A DNA stretch of 64,000 bases from Parasponia andersonii (GCA_002914805.1 JXTB01000398.1:77272-141271), one strand, 5' to 3'; shown: positions 25,345 to 38,535, counted from the first letter of the stretch. The notes: generated by a model not told the origin, from the letters alone. Numbers and translations are program-made.

Positions 25345-28300
25345 TTAATTTGGTTTAAGGACAACATGCTGCCAAAACAAATGAAACTTTGTAGTTATAT
25401 CTCCTACCAAGGATTAAGTCAACAGCTTTAAGAAATATAGTTGACTTTTCGCTGAATGGAATGAAGAAGAAATAGCATTTAGGATGTAATACTGACGTTA
25501 ACATTATTAAGTGCATCAAAATCAATTTAGTACCTTGATTTGTGTCCTATTGTAGGTGTAAGTGATGTGGATAGACTCGTCGCTAGCCTGGATAACAGCT
25601 GGATATGAGAATTCCATTAGCAAATTCTCCTCCAATGTCAAAGCTTCATGCCATGAGTCTCCATCATCAGCAGATAGAGCAACTTTAAGTACCCCCCTTG
25701 AGACTGTATTGTAAACCAGTAAGAATCGGCCATCTCTCAGCTTTACCCCGTCAATACCTGGTGGGACCAAATTTACAGCATTTGGCAGATAAATAGGGGA
25801 AAAAAGAAGCAATAACGTGACAAATAGTGTAAATAATTAAATTTTGGTCGGCATGGCAGCTTTGAACAAGATGGACTCAAATTTCAAATTCATCATTCTT
25901 AGGCGTTCATTTAGCTCCTCTTGAATGAAAACATTGTAGTTTAGCCATTAACCTGAGTTTGGATTTGGGAGCTCGGTAGGTTTAGCATAACCCCAGTTCT
26001 GGCCACCGTCATGGGATTCCGAGAGACATACTCTACCAATGTTATTAAAGGATCGCATTAAAACACGTAAGGTCCCTTTGGAAGTCTTGTAAGGAACAGG
26101 CTGAATCACACTGAGGGATTCATTTTTGACGTAAATAGGTCCATACTTTCTCCAGGACCTACCTGCATCGGCGGTGACCTGTTGAATGATAAAACATGTT
26201 AGTCACCCTCGCAAACATCACTGAATTCAGCCATAATTAGTTGTTTATACAACCTCCACCCATGATCCCCAGGAGTTCCAACTTTCAACGGAGGATCCAC
26301 AGAGCAACACTCCATTTTCTAGCAAGATTGGCTGATTAAATAGTAGGCAGAAAATACGTCAAAGTCAGCATGTAAGTTGCAATAAAGATCAGTTTAATGA
26401 CATACATCGACATCAGTGATATGAATTGAAGGACTACCTTATTCTTTATCGGTCCCAATATGCCAGGAGGAAGTTGTTCTCTTTCCGTCCAGCTGATACC
26501 GTTATCGTATGACCGCTTCACGCATCCACTCCATCTGTAAGGTCAATGATTAGCAGAAAACAAAACTGTCAGAATTTATAAATTATTTTTGAGTTTGCAA
26601 GTCTGATGTGAAGATATTGTAGTTATGGCATAAAAAGTACCATAATAACCAAAAACCTTTTCGAATGCTTTTGCAAACGACATCAACCTCGTTTGCCAAT
26701 TTAAGATCCACCTAAATTGAATAGGAAGAGGGAAAAAAAGTGGGAGCTATACTAAAAATTCCAAGACTAAATTCCAGGTGGCACTTAAATGTAATAGAAT
26801 ACTGCGAATTGCTAGAGAAAGAGACTCTAAATTCCGGATGGCAGTTACATGGACCTTGGTTTAAATTACGCTTTAGAAAAGACGAACTACAAACTTTCTA
26901 TCTGGTTTAGCCGTAAGAATCATTGTGATACGATTGTATCAAAGATTCAAGGGGAAATTTCAAACCCAAGGGAAGCCTACAGCTTGATGTTTCTCAACCT
27001 ATGAAATGTTAGCTTAAAGATTCTGCCCTGTTTCCTCATTTTTGAACTTGAAACTAGTCATATCACAAGGTCTCAGAGCCTTTTTAAATCTATTATTGTA
27101 TTCAAGGCAATGGTGAGGTGATGCCATATGCTTACTAGCATGGTTAGTAAGTGCAGATTTCCCCTTGGTGAAGCAGAGACAACCACCTGCTTCTATTTTA
27201 TGGTTCAAAGTTCACTGCCCCCGAAGAAGAGGACAACATTTAAATAAGATGCAGCTAATAGATAAGGCAACTAAAAAGTATATAAAGATGGCTGTCGGTG
27301 AAACAATAACTTTCAAGCAGAATAGAGAAAGCACATCCTTTAAGGCAACCTTTACTCCCAGATCCTTTTACTCAACAATTGAGTCCGCCTAAATGATTGA
27401 GAAGACACTATATAGAATACAGCATTAACTACCCACGCTCTTCAAATCCATGAGTAATCATAAATCATCACCGCCAATCAACTACCAGCCATCAATTAAA
27501 ACACATTAGAGGTACAAAGAATTCACACTTTCTCAAGGAAAGTAACAGAAGAACTCATGGATATTCCATGTGATGCATATAATGTAATTTCTTATATTTT
27601 TAAGTCCAAAAGCTAGGGGAAAATCTTTCAATCTATTAATACCCCATCCTACATAAAGATAAGGGTCAGTCTCAAGCCTCTTGCATGAAGCAAAAGAAGC
27701 TTACCACCAAATCTAGCTGACATGGGGGGAAAAAAAAGGATGCTCAACAAAGAAAATCGTTTTTCCATGAGAAATAGTTGGAAATATTTCATTCCATTCC
27801 ACAAATTTTTCATTTTTGTTACATGTTTCTTTTTGTGGTCTAAGAATAGTAGGATTTTAAACCGCATCATAAGGAAACCAAAAACAAATAGTAAAAGAGA
27901 TGAAGCAGTAAGAACAATACTAAAAGCTGAATACTAAAAAAAAGAAGACGATTTAATTTCAGTATAAGATCTCAAAGAAAATAGCAAGTTATTAGACAAC
28001 ATAGACTAAACGTTTACTTTTGAACATCTTGGCCTACTTTATAGAACAGCAGCAGCTCATCTGATGGAAGTTTAAATAGCACAGGGTTCCACATTGGAAC
28101 ATCAAGTTCTTCATCAGCTATGATGGGTGGTTCCCAAGAGCCATTCTGCCAGCAAATGTTTACCCAAAAGTGTTAATAACTAACTTAAAACTCAAATAGA
28201 TTCCAGTGAGGAATTTAATCAAGAATTTACCGGTAAATCAAAGAGTAATTGGGGGAAAAAAAAAGACTGATTAACTTCAGCAATGAGTAGTTTTATAAAT

Positions 28301-29182
28301 TTCCATTATGAGAAAAATATTAGATAAAAAACAAGCTCATAGGCATGAGAAAGGAGTAGGAAAGATATTCCTTAAGACAAGCATAATGGATGAAATTAGT
28401 GATCATGCAAATTGCAAACTAGAAGGAAGTGAACAATGGGGTTATAAGTTTAAGCAACATCCTCCCAAGGTTTCTTCACTTGAATATTAATACAGAAATT
28501 TCGCAGAGAACAGAACTTTTTGCAGACAGCATTTGGGCAAGAGCATGTAAATCATAATTTTGAAGTATCGAGAAGTTAACATTTCATATGACATACTGAG
28601 ATAAGTCATACCTCATTGTACAAGAGCGGAATACACATACACTTCCTAAAGGTTAAGTTTCAAATTGTTACAATTGTGGATGCATCATATGAGGTTAGTG
28701 AAGTGGTAACTGAGCCTAACAATTACATATATATATATCCAGTAGATATTTATATATTTTTTTTATCTGTAGAATTTTTTTTGCACATTTTTTGACTAAA
28801 AAAATATATATATACTAAATTGGCAACCTATATATATATATACACGTATGTACATTCTTCCTGTTTTTCTGTAAAGGATTGGATACGTTTCACCTTGTAT
28901 GTCTGTAACCAAATTTTCACATCACGTGCCCCCTCTGTTGTACCCCCAAAATAGGCAACCAAAAAGTGATCTTTATCGACCTACATAAAACATAAAGAAG
29001 CATGGTTAACCTAAGCTAGTGAAACAAACACTGGTAAACAATTAACAACTATCACGATCAAAGCCCCAAAATAGGCAAACCTCAACAATGGTGGAAGCAT
29101 GACAAGTGTTGAAGGGAGCTGATTTTGCAGGAAATGTGTAGTCCTCTAGGAAAAGCCCCACAAGGTAGTAGTCCTTGGACAT
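25345..29182 (-). CDS. Sialidase-fold (BNR/Asp-box repeat) protein, eight coding exons
   Basis: Coding exons, in gene order: 29081-29182, 28894-28980, 28018-28145, 26438-26534, 26254-26331, 25953-26178, 25534-25757, 25345-25368. All introns are GT-AG and the phases join without a break, giving 966 nt (321 aa plus stop). Four Asp-boxes (S/T-x-D-x-G-x-x-W) are visible: SYDNGISW (114-121), TADAGRSW (166-173), SHDGGQNW (219-226) and SADDGDSW (268-275), marking successive blades of a sialidase-type beta-propeller (BNR_2-like). The last exon codes only HVVLKPN. I see no signal peptide or membrane segment. Plants do not make typical sialic acids, so sialidase activity should not be assumed, and the substrate is unknown. 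The start (MSKDYYLVG) is the first ATG in this exon, but the frame stays open upstream for about 35 codons with no ATG, so an upstream exon or longer N-terminus is possible. Confidence 0.82.
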
Positions 29183-30410
29183 ATTCAAACTCTTTCTCTG
29201 GAATTCTGATGAAGTATTTTCTGTATGTGTACTAGCTAATTTCTTGCATAAATTTTCAGCACAAATTTTGGGTCTTGATAAAAGAAACTAAACTATTAGG
29301 CATATATAGAGCATGCCCACATGCCCATTTACAGAGAAAAACCAAAGAATACAGTTACCAAGTAATAGTGTCCATTTATTTTATGCTTTTCTCTTAATTA
29401 AATTCACAACAGAGCACACTAAGGAAACTATCAATACTTAAAACTATATTATGCTGTTCTCTTGATTAAATTCACAACAGCGAATAGTAAAAGAATCAAT
29501 TGTAAAAAGTAAAGGAACTGTCAGTTCCTAAACTCTACATACCAAATGCATCAAATTATTGTTTTTTTAAAAAAAAAAAAAGAAAGTGAAGACATGACCA
29601 TAATAATAAGGCCACCTGGTTAAAGGGGCAGGGAAAGGATCAAGAGGTGGTTGAGGATATAATGTCAGGGTGGAATTGAACAAAGTGAGTGGAAGTGAAG
29701 ACTCTCCCAAAACCAGAAAATGGGTTAGAGACTGAAAAAAGAAACAAAGAGAGATAAATGGCCACTAGAGTGCATCTTAGTGTTACCCACATTTCTCATG
29801 ACAATTCAGATCATTGCACATATATGCATACATACATACAGTTACGAACTGAAATGGTTAGAGAGCTGAGTCTGTTTGACGCTCAGCTTGATGTTTTTGT
29901 ACTACCTAATGTGAGAGTGAGAGAGAGAGAGAGAGAGATGAGGTTGACTCAAAATGAATGAGAGAGAAAACGTGAGCTGTAAGCGCAGGAGGGTGTTTGA
30001 GGTTATTCTGAAGTCTGGGTTTTATTTATTTTTCTGATACTATTTAAAAAATCCAATCTGGGTCTCATTATTGGTTTGAGGCAAAACAAAACCCACCGAG
30101 TTATATGTTATAGTGTTTTAAAGAGGAGGGTGTAAAGTGTTATCTGTTAAGAGAATAAAGACGCACCAAATTATAAAGAAGAGAAAATAGTGGACTGGCA
30201 ACCGAAAAGGAAAGAAGAAAATTTGAGGGACACGTTTTTCTATTTTATTTTATTTTTATTTTAAAGTCTTGGATAGTCTCTAAGTTAATCAAGAATTCTA
30301 ACATGGAAGACGATCGAATTCTATATTGTTGAATATAAGTCGCTTCATTTTAACACTTTATTTCCTTGAAGTGTATGTTCAACTTCATTGCTTTATTGGC
30401 TCCTCGACCG
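29183..30410 (-). promoter_or_regulatory. Probable 5' region of the sialidase-like gene
   Basis: This upstream stretch has no supportable gene of its own. It contains a (GA)n tract at 29919-29938, which reads as a CT tract on the gene's strand; such tracts are common in plant 5' untranslated regions and core promoters. The transcription start is not determined. A 67-codon plus-strand ORF over the tract is judged spurious. Confidence 0.4.
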
Positions 30411-30418
30411 AATAGAAT

Positions 30419-30775
30419 AGGGATATTATTATTTTTATATTCCGTATTTTGATATTTTGTTCAAATTATATTTTCTGTTTTGGTTATTATCAACATTAAT
30501 TTTTAGATTTGAAACCTGTTACAAATTTATATCCTGATACTAATTTAGAGCAGTTAATTTACCAAGTTGTCGTTTAAAAAATTGAAAATAAACTATATAA
30601 AAACTGATCCGAGAATAAGTTTATTATAGCATCTTGGTATATTAACTGCTCTAAATTAGTGCAGTATAAATTTGTAACAAATATGAAATCTAAATGTCAA
30701 TATTGATAATAACCAAAACAGAAGGTATAAACTCAACAAAGTGTCAAAATACAGGTATAAAAATGATAATTTCCT
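30419..30775. mobile_element. Foldback MITE with long inverted arms and 8-bp target duplication
   Basis: The two halves are reverse complements over about 150 bp each. The inner 28 bp (30539-30566 against 30633-30660) differ at only one position, and outer parts match at roughly 80-85%. A ~65-bp loop separates the arms. The ends (AGGGATATTATTATTTTTAT left; complement AGGAAATTATCATTTTTATA right) are flanked by a perfect 8-bp duplication, AATAGAAT (30411-30418 and 30776-30783). The duplication size fits hAT, while the long arms are more like Mutator-type MITEs, so the class is left open. No coding capacity. Confidence 0.8.
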
Positions 30776-30783
30776 AATAGAAT

Positions 30784-31388
30784 GTAAAAGCAATGTTGAA
30801 AAAAGACCATCAAAATCACGGAAAAGGATTATAAAAATAAATAAGTGTGGCTTTGCCCTTTTTTTTTTTCCCTTCTTCTTCTTACCTTTCATTTACTAGT
30901 TATTAAATAACATAAATAATCTTATACAAAATAACATAAATGGATATAAATAAAATTAAAGATCTAGAATTTTCTTTTCTAACTAATTTTTCAGGCACCC
31001 TTTTAAACACAGTTGATGAGCAAATTATTTTTAAAAAAAATCGTAAACTTTCAATTTATTTTTAAGCAAATAAAATTTCATAGAAAAAAATATTATAAAT
31101 TCCCAATTACAACTCTCTTTCTCTCAAGAACTCTAAATAATAATTTGAAATTTTAACTTTTAACTTAGTAGTTCTCAAAAATCCTAGCAGAAATTCAAGA
31201 GCTCTAACTTTCTTCTCTAATTCTTGAGTAATCTAAAAATCACTCAAAAACTCTAAGAAGTAATTGAAGAAACTCTCTCACTCCCTCTAGCTCTAACTTT
31301 CTTCTCTAATTCTTAAGTATCCTAAAAATCACTCAAAAACCCCAAAAAGTAATTTAAAACTCTCTCTCTCTCTCTCTCTAGTTGTTAA
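30784..31388. other. Spacer with tandem duplication next to the Harbinger insertion site
   Basis: No gene is seen. It holds the direct duplication at 31200-31380 and ends at the TAA target site (31386-31388) of the Harbinger element. Confidence 0.5.
31200..31380. repeat. Tandem duplication (~90 bp x2) ending in a (TC)n run
   Basis: Units 31200-31288 and 31289-31380 both begin AGCTCTAACTTTCTTCTCTA and align along their length with a few differences. The second unit ends in a TC dinucleotide run (31360-31379) six bases before the Harbinger target duplication. Confidence 0.8.
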
Positions 31389-32126
31389 GGGTTACTCCAA
31401 CGGTCTACAAAATGAAGTAATTACTAGATTTAGAGTAAATTCAGCCCTCCAACAGAGCGACAAAAGTTGCGGCAATTTGCCATGTGACTATAACACTGCA
31501 CTAAATATAGTGTTGCATTGTACAAATGACGCTTACACGCTTTTTTTTTTTCTTTTTCTTTTTATGTCAAACTTCTAAAAATACCTCTCTTTTAAATGTG
31601 TAATTTCCATAATATCATTGAACCTATTTTACATTAAAAGTGTTTTAATTAATGTAAATAATTTTATATTAATTATTTAAGTTAATTGAGACAAAGATTA
31701 ATTAATTTAATAGTTTCAACTTGTTGATAAAAAAAATATTACATATTTAGAAATAATTAAAAATGTGTATAATACTTAAAAATTAATAAAATAATCAAAC
31801 ACTCAATTAAATTTAACAAAACACAACTTTCATTACATATTAGTAGATAAAAGCATAAAATAGAGAACACAAAATTACAAATACATAGAGTTAAAAAGAA
31901 AAAAATGTGGCTAATACAGCATAGAAAATACAATATAACCTAAATATATGATTTAGTATGGAGGAAGATCAACTTTGGAACCTCCAAGTTTAGTGAAAAA
32001 TGGCTCAAAACCATTAGAGGTATGTTAAGATCCTTATCGTTCCAGTTGAGCTCTTTTTCCTCATGATTCTTGACTGGTCACTTCACATAAATTCACGTAA
32101 ATTGGGATTTTTCATGAAGTCTAAAT

Positions 32127-33909
32127 TGTTTAGAAATTAAAGTTTCAATTTTACTCAATCTTATTTTGAAGATAACAAATATTTGCTTTAGTACTAATGA
32201 TTTAACTTAGTGTGTAGTGAAATAGCTTTAAAATTTCTAACTCAAGTTAATCAAGGAATCAAGCTTGAAGATAGATACATATTAAACTCATTAGAATCAA
32301 GCTTAAAAATAGACAATCAAGATACAAGACCATGTTTAGATAGGGTATATTTCATATTCAGTCTAATATTTGATTTAGTTCATTGTACATAAATTCTCTT
32401 TGTATTGGTTCATACTTTTCAAAAGAGTTTTCAAACTATCTTAAGCTTAAAATAGTTATTTTATTATAAAAATTTGAAAATAGAACATAATGACTTTGAA
32501 TGGGCAAAATATTCTTTAAAACATAATTTCTTAAGTTTAAATAAGTCACAAATAGGTTTGAAATCATGATTATTTGATATAGGCTAAAAAGAGATTTTCT
32601 AGTTACAAACTAGAATATGTTTAGGTATGTACACTTTCTAAATTATTGTTAAATATCTTTGTGAAACTAAAATAAGTTTGCAATAGCCAAAATACTCTTT
32701 TAAAATTGATTTCCAATGTTTTTAAAGTGTTTAAAACAAGTTTAGAAGTCAATTTTAAAAAAAGTCAAAAGTTGTCAAAATTTGAAAAATAGCCAAATGC
32801 TAAAACTACGAAAATAGGCTAGGTTTTCAGTCTACCAAAAATTCTACTAGCCTACCGAAAATGGCAGTGACAAAAATTTTACCGTTAAAATTCGACCATT
32901 GAAAAAATACTACCAATGACTAGTATTTTTGGTCTACTGAAAACTCATTTTCGGTTTATTAAAAACGACAGAAAGTGTGTCTAACGGCAATAAACGACTA
33001 GTTTTCAATCAAGATTATAAATAAAAGCTATTTTAAGACTTGAAAAAGAGTTTACATGAACCTAAATTGTTATCCAACTACTTTCAAAGTGCAAAAATAT
33101 ATTTCTATATTGAATTAATTTTCAAATCATATTGAGTCAATCTTAGAGTATTTATTGTGCATTGTTCTATAATCTCCTAAGCCAAAATTGTATTTATTAT
33201 TTTTGAGAAGAGAGTTTGTGAGTGTATTCAGTCTTGTATTGAAAAACCATTTGAATGTGAAATGCAGTTGGCATTGGAGTCATAAACAACCGTGTATAGG
33301 TGAGGTTGCCACCGAAATCAAAACAATCTGATCTAGGTGAGGTTGCCACTAGAGTCTAAAGAACCTAAGTGTAGGTGAGGTTGTTACCGGAGTCTAAATA
33401 ACCCATGAGTTGGTGAGATTGACACTATTGTCTAAATAATTCGTATAGGTGAGGATTGACACTGGAGTCAAAACAATCCATGGTTAGGCATGATAGAGTC
33501 AGATTCAAGACTATTATAAAGGTTGGGTGAGCCTAAGAAGAATTCACTCCGTTTATACAAGGGTCGGTCAATTCCACAATCTTGATCTGAATAGTGAAAC
33601 CTCAAAGTAAATTGTTGAGGGCTGGGGACATAGGCAAACTATCGAGTTTGTCGAACCTCGTAAAAATCGAGTTTGCACTTTCTCTATCCGTACACTATTT
33701 TTTTATTGCAAACTATTTAATTAAGTATTTGATATTTAGTGTGCTTAATATACTTGCTATTATTGCTATATGTTTGGTATTATTGTTAACTTAAAAGTTT
33801 CAAAATAATGGTCTATGGTTTTAAATAGTTGAAAAGTTTTTTAAAACGATTTAAAACCCAATTCACTCCCCTCTTGGGATGTCAGTCTTGGACTAACAAA
33901 TAGCTAACA
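32127..33909 (+). repeat. 5' LTR of SIRE-like copy A
   Basis: It starts TGTTTAGAAATTAAAG and ends GCTAACA. It is colinear with 38536-40300 and contains the ~38-bp tandem array at 33268-33487 and palindromes near 32820-32965. Confidence 0.85.
33268..33487 (+). repeat. ~38-bp tandem repeat array in the LTR
   Basis: Units start GGTGAG at 33299, 33336, 33374, 33412 and 33448, after a partial first unit, with spacing of 36-39 bp. The consensus is GGTGAGGTTGCCACYRGAGT followed by CTAAANAAYCC. The same array is present in the right LTR (about 39652-39875) and in copy B. Confidence 0.85.
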
Positions 33910-33959
33910 ATTAATATCAAAGCTTAGTGCTCAAATTTTAAGGACTTAACCATCCTGAG

Positions 33960-35300
33960 ATGGCATACCCAAACAATTTTCAAAATCTTTCAAATGAGGG
34001 GTTTTCAACTAGACCACCATTTTTCAATAGAACCGATTTTAATTATTTGAGAATGAGGATGCTTACATATCTACAATTTTTAGATTTTGATTTCTGGTAT
34101 ATTATTACTAAGGATCCATATTTTTTAAAGAAAAATGTTGGTGATACGTTTATTGATAAGGAAATTGATGAATATTATGTAAATGATAAAATTATTTTTT
34201 CAAAGAATGGTAGAGCTATGTATATTTTGATTTGTGATATAGATAGTGATATATTCAATAATATTGAAAAAGCTGCAAATACTCATGAAATATGAAATAT
34301 GCTTGAAATTTCATACCAAGGCACAAATTCTATGAAAGAGATGAAAATCAATATTCTTACTCGTCAATATGAATTATTCATAATGCATAAAGACGAGACT
34401 ATTGCACAAATATTTTCTAGATTCACTACTATTATTAACTTTCTTAATGTTCTTAGAAAATTATTTTTTAATATAGATTTGGTGAACAAAGTGCTTAAGA
34501 GACTTCTTAAAATATATAGAAGCAAAATGGTGGTAATTTAAGAAGAAAATGATTTCACCAACTTCCTCTAGAAGAACTCATGAGTTACTCATGACACATG
34601 AGATTTTGATGAAAGAAAGCAACGAAGGAGATCAAAAAGACAACATGTGCTTTATGACTATCAATGATGAGATAAACTCTCTTGAATTCAATAATGACTT
34701 ACATGATTTTTTTGACGATAGTGATGATAATAGTAATTTTGATAATAAAAGTATTGAAGAAGAGTTATGATACAATAAGCTCTTAGATGATTTTAATGAA
34801 TTATATGATAACTATAAATTACTTGTTTTAAAAAATAATGCTCTCAAGAAGAAATTATTTCTTTTATCAAAAGAACTTGAGAAACTTTCAAAAGAAAAAG
34901 AAGTTATTTTGACATATGATATATGTGTATCTTTGAAAAATGAAAATACTTTCTTAAAAGAAAATTTTTTGGATTTAACCAATATTGTCCACAAGTTCAC
35001 AAATAGAAAGAAGAATTTTGATTTAATGCTTGGTGGATAAAGATGTGTTTTTGACAAATAAGGAATAGTCTTTTGTAAAATAAAAGTATCTCAAAAATTA
35101 TTTACATCTAGTTGAGACTCAAAGTATGTATGCAATTTTTATAACCAAGATGGTTATACAAGCTTTTCTTGCTCCATTAAGAAAAATATATATTTTGGTG
35201 TCAAACAAGAATGGATACCAAAGAATTCAAAGACTAACCCTCAAAGATCCAAAGTTAAGTGGGTACTAAAATTTCATATTTTTGAATCTTATTTGTAGGT
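33960..35300 (+). pseudogene. gag remnant of SIRE-like copy A
   Basis: It starts MAYPNNFQNLSNEGFSTRPP, the usual N-terminus of plant copia gag (DUF4219/UBN2 type), 50 bases after the primer-binding site. An acidic, Asp/Ser-rich stretch (about 34690-34770) and a decayed CCHC-like knuckle region (about 35120-35185) follow. Part of a broken fossil. Confidence 0.75.
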
Positions 35301-38300
35301 ACAAGTAAGAAAATGGTTGCTCCAAGAACTTGACCAATGAATTCACCAAACTCTGAATTTTTACAAAGAAATGATGGTGGATATTTAATTTTTAGAGACA
35401 ACGCAAAAAACAAGATCATTGACATAAATAATATCTGTAATAATTTTTTGCCTATCTTTGAAAATGTCTTGTTAGAAATCTAATATGTTTAATTTTTGTC
35501 AATTATGTGATTAAGTTATTGAAGTTTATTTTATTCTTTCAAATATTAAATTTGAAATTTTTAACAAATGAGATTATATTTTTTTTGATTAAAAAAATTA
35601 TTTTTATTATAAAAAGTTTTCAAGTCAAGATAATATTTTTGTTTTAAAAGAAAATGTTTATTGTTTATGACTTTTAAAACTTGGACAAGCTAGTATGTAT
35701 ATATTTTCAAAACTTTAGTAAAGGAATCTTGTTATGGTTTACATAGTCAAATTTTTGGAAATAACAAGATTTGTAAAGCTTGTCACTTTGAAAATTAAGT
35801 TAATTATTTTTTAAAAGTATTATGCTTTTGAGATAGTTGATAATTTTTCAAAAAGATTTACATGATTTTCTTTATTGGTTTTAAAATAGCCTTGACCATT
35901 TCAAATGCAAATATTTTACTAAAATATTTTTAGGCTAATATCATCAACACGCTAGTTGTTATATATTAAACCATGGGTTGATTAGACTTATTTTAAATAA
36001 AATACCATTATGAGTTTTGAAATTATCAAAAACTCAATATTGGTATTTTAGAGTCTTTTGATGCAAATGCTTTGTTTTCTTAAACATCAAAGATAACTTT
36101 GAAAATTTTGTTTCTAAATTCAATATTGGAACTTTTTTTAGTTACTTTACTCTAGTAATACATAAAGAGAATTTTTCAATAAAAGAACTAAGTAGTAGAA
36201 GAATCTATGCATGTGATATTTGATAAAACTAATGATTCCTCCAAAGAGAAAAGCATAGATAATATTGTTATAGGTATAGTATTAAGCTTGAATATATTGA
36301 AGCTTAACGATAAATCAAAAGATTATAATTAAATCCAACCTTAACATAAATAAGATGAAGAGTTTTTTAGAAGGATATAATCTTCATCAATCAGTCAAGG
36401 TATATCTTCTTAAATAGCTTGAGTTTGAGCACTTAAAACCTATGAAGATATTGAAACAAAAAATTTATATAGTTGATTATGATGAATTTTATTGAGTTGT
36501 TTTGTTTGAATATTGTATGTTTTGCTCAGACCTTCAAAAATGATTTCATGCTTATCAAAATGATGTTTTTTCAATGTTTTAATTGATGATCTAAAATGTT
36601 TATCTCCTTTTCAAACAAAAATTTTCGAAAACCAGTAAAAATAGGGTTTTTGGCAGATCGAAAAATATTTTCGGTCTACCGAAAAAGTGGCCTAGATTAT
36701 TCTATCTCTCTACTAATTTTAGCAGACCAAAAAGCTATTTTTGGTCTACTAAAAACTCACTGTAGACCATATATTGAAGTGTTTTCAGCAGTTTTTAAAT
36801 TATTCTCTTATATTTTTTCGATCTTATTTGAATTTTTATGAGCTTAGTTTTGGTTGACATATTAATTGCTCATATATGATTCAAATGGATTGCACATTAC
36901 ACATTGCTTAACATCTTATATTTATGCAAATAGTTGATAGTTTTTACTTGAGAAACACCATGCATACTTAATTGAATTATTGCAATATTAGTGATATATT
37001 TGAATTCAAAATGACATGTTATATGAATTCAATGTTTATATTTAATAATTTTGTCATTTTGAATATTTGCGCATAATTTTTTCATCCTATAACATTTATG
37101 AGAACAAATTTTTTATGAATATTATATATAAGGTTCTCATTAGTTTTTAAGATATGCTTTATTTTTTTGTGGTTGTTTAGACTTTGATAATATGTTAGGT
37201 TTAGATTGGATACTAATTATTGGCTACTTATTCATGCTTTTACTTTACATTTATGAATTGGTATCAATCTTATCCTTTATATTTATATAATTTTTTGATG
37301 ATATCAAAAGAAGGAGAAGAATATGTTTTTGATTTAAATTATTTCAATTGGTGTCAAGTTGGTCATTTTTTATTTGATATACTATTTTAATTGGTATCAG
37401 CTTGGTATAGTTTTTAGTTTTTCAAAATCCAATTGTTATTGCTTTAACTGGTATCTATTGACATAGTTTTAATTGGTATCAACTTGATATAATTTGTTTT
37501 CATAATTTGTATTTATGAGCATTTTTTTAAGTGGTTTCTATGAGCTCAAATAATAATATGTATACTTTATAAGTTTAAAGAGGAGTTTTACTCTCTTTTC
37601 ATTAAGCACATATTGAGGCAGAGCATATTTATGATTTTCTTGTTTTAAATGATCAAATTTTTTTTTTGAATACATCTTTTTTGATGTGCTCTTTATTGTT
37701 TGATTATAATGAAGCAAAATAAATTATTTCACTATTGTACTTTAATGATTTGAATTTCTCCTCTATGCTTTACGATGATTATACTTGGAGAAATATATTG
37801 GCAACAAGTAAAATACTTAAAACTTTCATGATCTTGATTAGATGCAACTTCTCTATTTTTTAATATGCTATAATTGTCATATTTATTTTCAATAGAAGAA
37901 GTTTTGCCTAAAATAAAAAGAATGCTCTTGTTTTCATTTTGTCATCATATTATTGTTCAATCTTATGCTTGATATTGTTATTCTTATTTTGAAGATTGTT
38001 CAATTCTAGATTCCTCCTTATCTCCTTATTGCATAATTCGTCATACTATTTTTTCACATTGGGAGAAAATTATTTCTGTATTACTTTTTCTTATACTTTT
38101 GTCATGAATTCAAATGGAGAAGAGTAATTTCATGGATTTATGTGGAGAAAATGTTATTTCAAAGAGATAGATTAGTTTTTATATGACATCTTATTTGAAA
38201 TTTGTTTTTATCTTTTTAATGATGTCAAAAGGGAGAGAATTATGTTGAATTATGAATATGAGAATGAAAAGATTTATTTATGAGTGTGTATATTTTAAAA

Positions 38301-38535
38301 GGGGAGAATTTTATTCAACACACATTTTTAATTTTCTTATAATATACTTATGATGTTTAATTGAGTTTAAAAGGGGGAGCAAGTCCTTTTAACTTTGTCT
38401 ATCATATTTTGAGATGGAGTTTAAAATATGATAAAGATTAAGGTAAACTTGTCAAATTTTATATTTGCATATCCTTATTGCATATTTTCTTTTATCTCAT
38501 AAATCAATGTTTGTCATCATCAAAAAAGGAGAGAT
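35301..38535 (+). pseudogene. Remaining internal region of SIRE-like copy A
   Basis: A decayed integrase zinc-binding segment is near 35680-35800 (LGQASMYIFSKL-like, ICKACHFEN). The rest is AT-rich and not recognisable as coding. A TTTTCGGTCTACCGAAAA palindrome lies at about 36672-36689. The region is colinear with 60650-63216 in copy B. Confidence 0.55.

Noticed and set aside
29758-29961. Plus-strand 67-codon ORF over the GA tract
   Set aside because: It lies antisense to the probable leader of the sialidase-like gene, is partly (RE)n from a microsatellite, and has no recognisable domain.
32210-32392. A 60-codon ORF repeated nearly unchanged at 38620-38802
   Set aside because: The two copies are equivalent positions in the two LTRs of SIRE-like copy A, so repetition reflects the LTR and not a conserved small protein.
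33268-33487. Regularly spaced repeats resembling a CRISPR array
   Set aside because: The units are contiguous ~38-bp tandem repeats with no unique spacers, sit inside a plant retrotransposon LTR, and recur in all LTR copies.
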